A stretch of DNA of 16,052 nt from an uncultured Rhodospirillaceae bacterium (GTDB taxonomy: Bacteria > Pseudomonadota > Alphaproteobacteria > RF32 > CAG-239): the NCBI GenBank assembly GCA_900313355.1, contig OMQZ01000104.1, forward strand, positions 1-16,052, given 5' to 3'. The notes below the pieces were generated by a model that made no database searches, was not told the origin of the DNA, and worked only from the letters and a program-made list of their open reading frames with translations. Both the position numbers and the translations under genes were made by a program. This document shows positions 14,644 through 16,052 of the stretch, one piece after another; position 1 is the stretch's first letter; every line of letters starts with the position of its first letter.

Positions 14644-16052
14644 ATGTACAATCCAAAATCATCAAAGGCCGAAGAGTTTATCTGCCATGACGAAATCATG
14701 GCAACGCTCGAATACGCCAACCAAAACAAATCCAACATAAAACTCATTGATGAAATCTTAGAAAAAGCCAAACTCCGCAAAGGCTTGAACCATCGTGAAG
14801 CTTCTGTGTTGCTTGCGTGCGACGTCAAAGAAAAAAATGATGAGATGTTCGCCTTAGCAGAACAATTCAAAAAAGATTTTTACGGCAACCGTATTGTGCT
14901 TTTTGCCCCTCTTTACTTATCGAACTACTGCGTCAACGGCTGCACATATTGTCCTTATCATGCAAAAAACAAAACAATGCCTCGAAAAAAACTAACCCAA
15001 GAAGAGGTTAAAAAAGAAGTTATTGCCCTTCAGGATATGGGACATAAACGCCTTGCAATCGAAGCCGGCGAAGATCCTGTTAACAACCCGATTGAATACA
15101 TTTTAGATTGCATCAAAACAATTTATTCCATCAAACATAAGAACGGTGCAATCAGAAGAGTTAACGTCAACATTGCCGCCACTACTGTTGAGAACTATAA
15201 AAAACTCGCGGATGCAGGTATCGGCACATACATTTTATTTCAAGAAACATACAACAAAAAATCTTATGAATTTTTGCACCCGACCGGTCCGAAACACAAC
15301 TATTGTTACCACACTGAAGCCATGGATCGTGCCATGGAAGGCGGCATTGATGACGTCGGCTTAGGTGTTTTATTCGGTCTTGAATCTTATCAATATGAAT
15401 TTGCCGGACTTTTAATGCATGCTGAACACTTAGAAGCTCGTTTCGGCGTTGGTCCTCATACGATTTCATTTCCGCGCTTAAAACACGCCTCAGACATTGA
15501 TCCGAATGCTTTTTTACATGGTATTGATGATGATATTTTTGCAAAAATCATTGCCTGCACTCGCATTTCAACACCATACACCGGTATGATTATCTCAACC
15601 CGTGAGAGCAAAGCATGTCGCGAACGCGTTATTCACTACGGAATTTCCCAAATTTCAGGCGCATCGCGTACATCAGTCGGCGGCTATGACAATAAAGAGC
15701 GCGAACATGACAGCGAACAATTTGATGTCAGTGATCAGCGAAGCCTTGATGAAGTTGTCCGTTGGCTCATGGAAATGGATTATATCCCGAGTTTTTGCAC
15801 TGCTTGTTATCGCGCAGGAAGAACGGGCGACAGATTTATGGACTTATGCAAAAAAATGCAGATCTTAAATTGTTGCCACCCGAACGCTCTCTTAACCTTA
15901 AAAGAATTTTTAACTGACTACGCCTCTCCTGAAACAAAAAAAGTCGGCGAAGCTTTAATTGCTCGTGAAATAAATCGTATTAAGAGCGAAAAAGTTAAAG
16001 AATTAACAGCCCAATACTTAACAAAAATCAATCAAGGCGAACGCGATTTCAG
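14644..16052 (+). CDS. hydG: [FeFe]-hydrogenase maturase HydG (3' end cut by window)
   Basis: A radical-SAM tyrosine lyase that splits tyrosine to p-cresol and dehydroglycine and makes the Fe(CO)2(CN) synthon for the H-cluster. The frame is open from ATG 14644 (AAAGGAA 5 nt upstream) to the window edge: 469 codons, almost the full family length, ending near GERDF. The N-terminal radical-SAM site is Cys96, Cys100, Cys103 (YCVNGCTYCPYH), and the HydG-specific C-terminal cluster is C-x2-C-x22-C at Cys385, Cys388, Cys411 (FCTACYRAGRTGDRFM). The presence of that C-terminal motif separates HydG from thiamine synthase ThiH. It should mature the HydA encoded at 3427-5190. HydE and HydF are not in the window. 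Confidence 0.96.
   Translation, partial: MYNPKSSKAEEFICHDEIMATLEYANQNKSNIKLIDEILEKAKLRKGLNHREASVLLACDVKEKNDEMFALAEQFKKDFYGNRIVLFAPLYLSNYCVNGCTYCPYHAKNKTMPRKKLTQEEVKKEVIALQDMGHKRLAIEAGEDPVNNPIEYILDCIKTIYSIKHKNGAIRRVNVNIAATTVENYKKLADAGIGTYILFQETYNKKSYEFLHPTGPKHNYCYHTEAMDRAMEGGIDDVGLGVLFGLESYQYEFAGLLMHAEHLEARFGVGPHTISFPRLKHASDIDPNAFLHGIDDDIFAKIIACTRISTPYTGMIISTRESKACRERVIHYGISQISGASRTSVGGYDNKEREHDSEQFDVSDQRSLDEVVRWLMEMDYIPSFCTACYRAGRTGDRFMDLCKKMQILNCCHPNALLTLKEFLTDYASPETKKVGEALIAREINRIKSEKVKELTAQYLTKINQGERDF

Overview
The window looks like part of the chromosome of an AT-rich, anaerobic alphaproteobacterium, probably gut-associated. The RecA N-terminus is of alphaproteobacterial type, recA carries a GAAC-N7-GAAC LexA box (the alphaproteobacterial SOS operator), and nrdR and nusB are close neighbours as in that class. 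Yet the window also carries a complete NAD(P)-linked [FeFe]-hydrogenase (hydABC), a hydG maturase and a TM1266-type hydrogenase regulator, which points to fermentative H2 metabolism. The lineage call is inference from gene content; no 16S rRNA gene is present.

Layout. 1-97: a degenerate palindrome, no gene. 98-910 (-): SIMPL-domain membrane-anchored protein, divergent from 1066-1947 (+), a YihY/BrkB membrane protein that probably starts at TTG. 2040-3062 (+): recA with SOS promoter and terminator. 3063-3426: a 364-bp non-coding region holding the recA terminator, a diverged tandem repeat and a 101-bp imperfect palindrome that ends just after hydA and is followed (minus strand) by a T-rich tract. 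3427-7349 (-): hydC-hydB-hydA, one operon with 2-3 nt gaps. 7481-10311 (+): murF-like, nrdR, nusB, def, one operon ending in a bidirectional terminator at 10311-10340. 10343-14193 (-): an accessory block with a small secreted protein, a lipoprotein made of 31-residue YD-like repeats, a TrpF-like TIM-barrel protein and a 463-residue protein with a papain/NlpC-like Cys...His...Asn pattern. 14342-16052 (+): TM1266-like regulator and hydG, whose last codons run off the window.

Working together: HydC (2Fe-2S), HydB (FMN/NADH module) and HydA (H-cluster) should form a soluble NAD(P)H:H+ oxidoreductase that evolves or takes up H2. HydG supplies the CO/CN-bearing Fe synthon for the H-cluster; its partners HydE and HydF are not in this window and may follow hydG. 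HydB lacks the extra C-terminal ferredoxin-like domain of the Thermotoga-type bifurcating enzyme. The murF-nrdR-nusB-def operon mixes cell-wall, dNTP-regulation, transcription and protein-maturation functions. The least explained part is 10343-14193, where none of the four genes can be given a firm function. Most minus- and plus-strand promoters proposed here are sigma70-like boxes with 16-17 bp spacing, found by eye.
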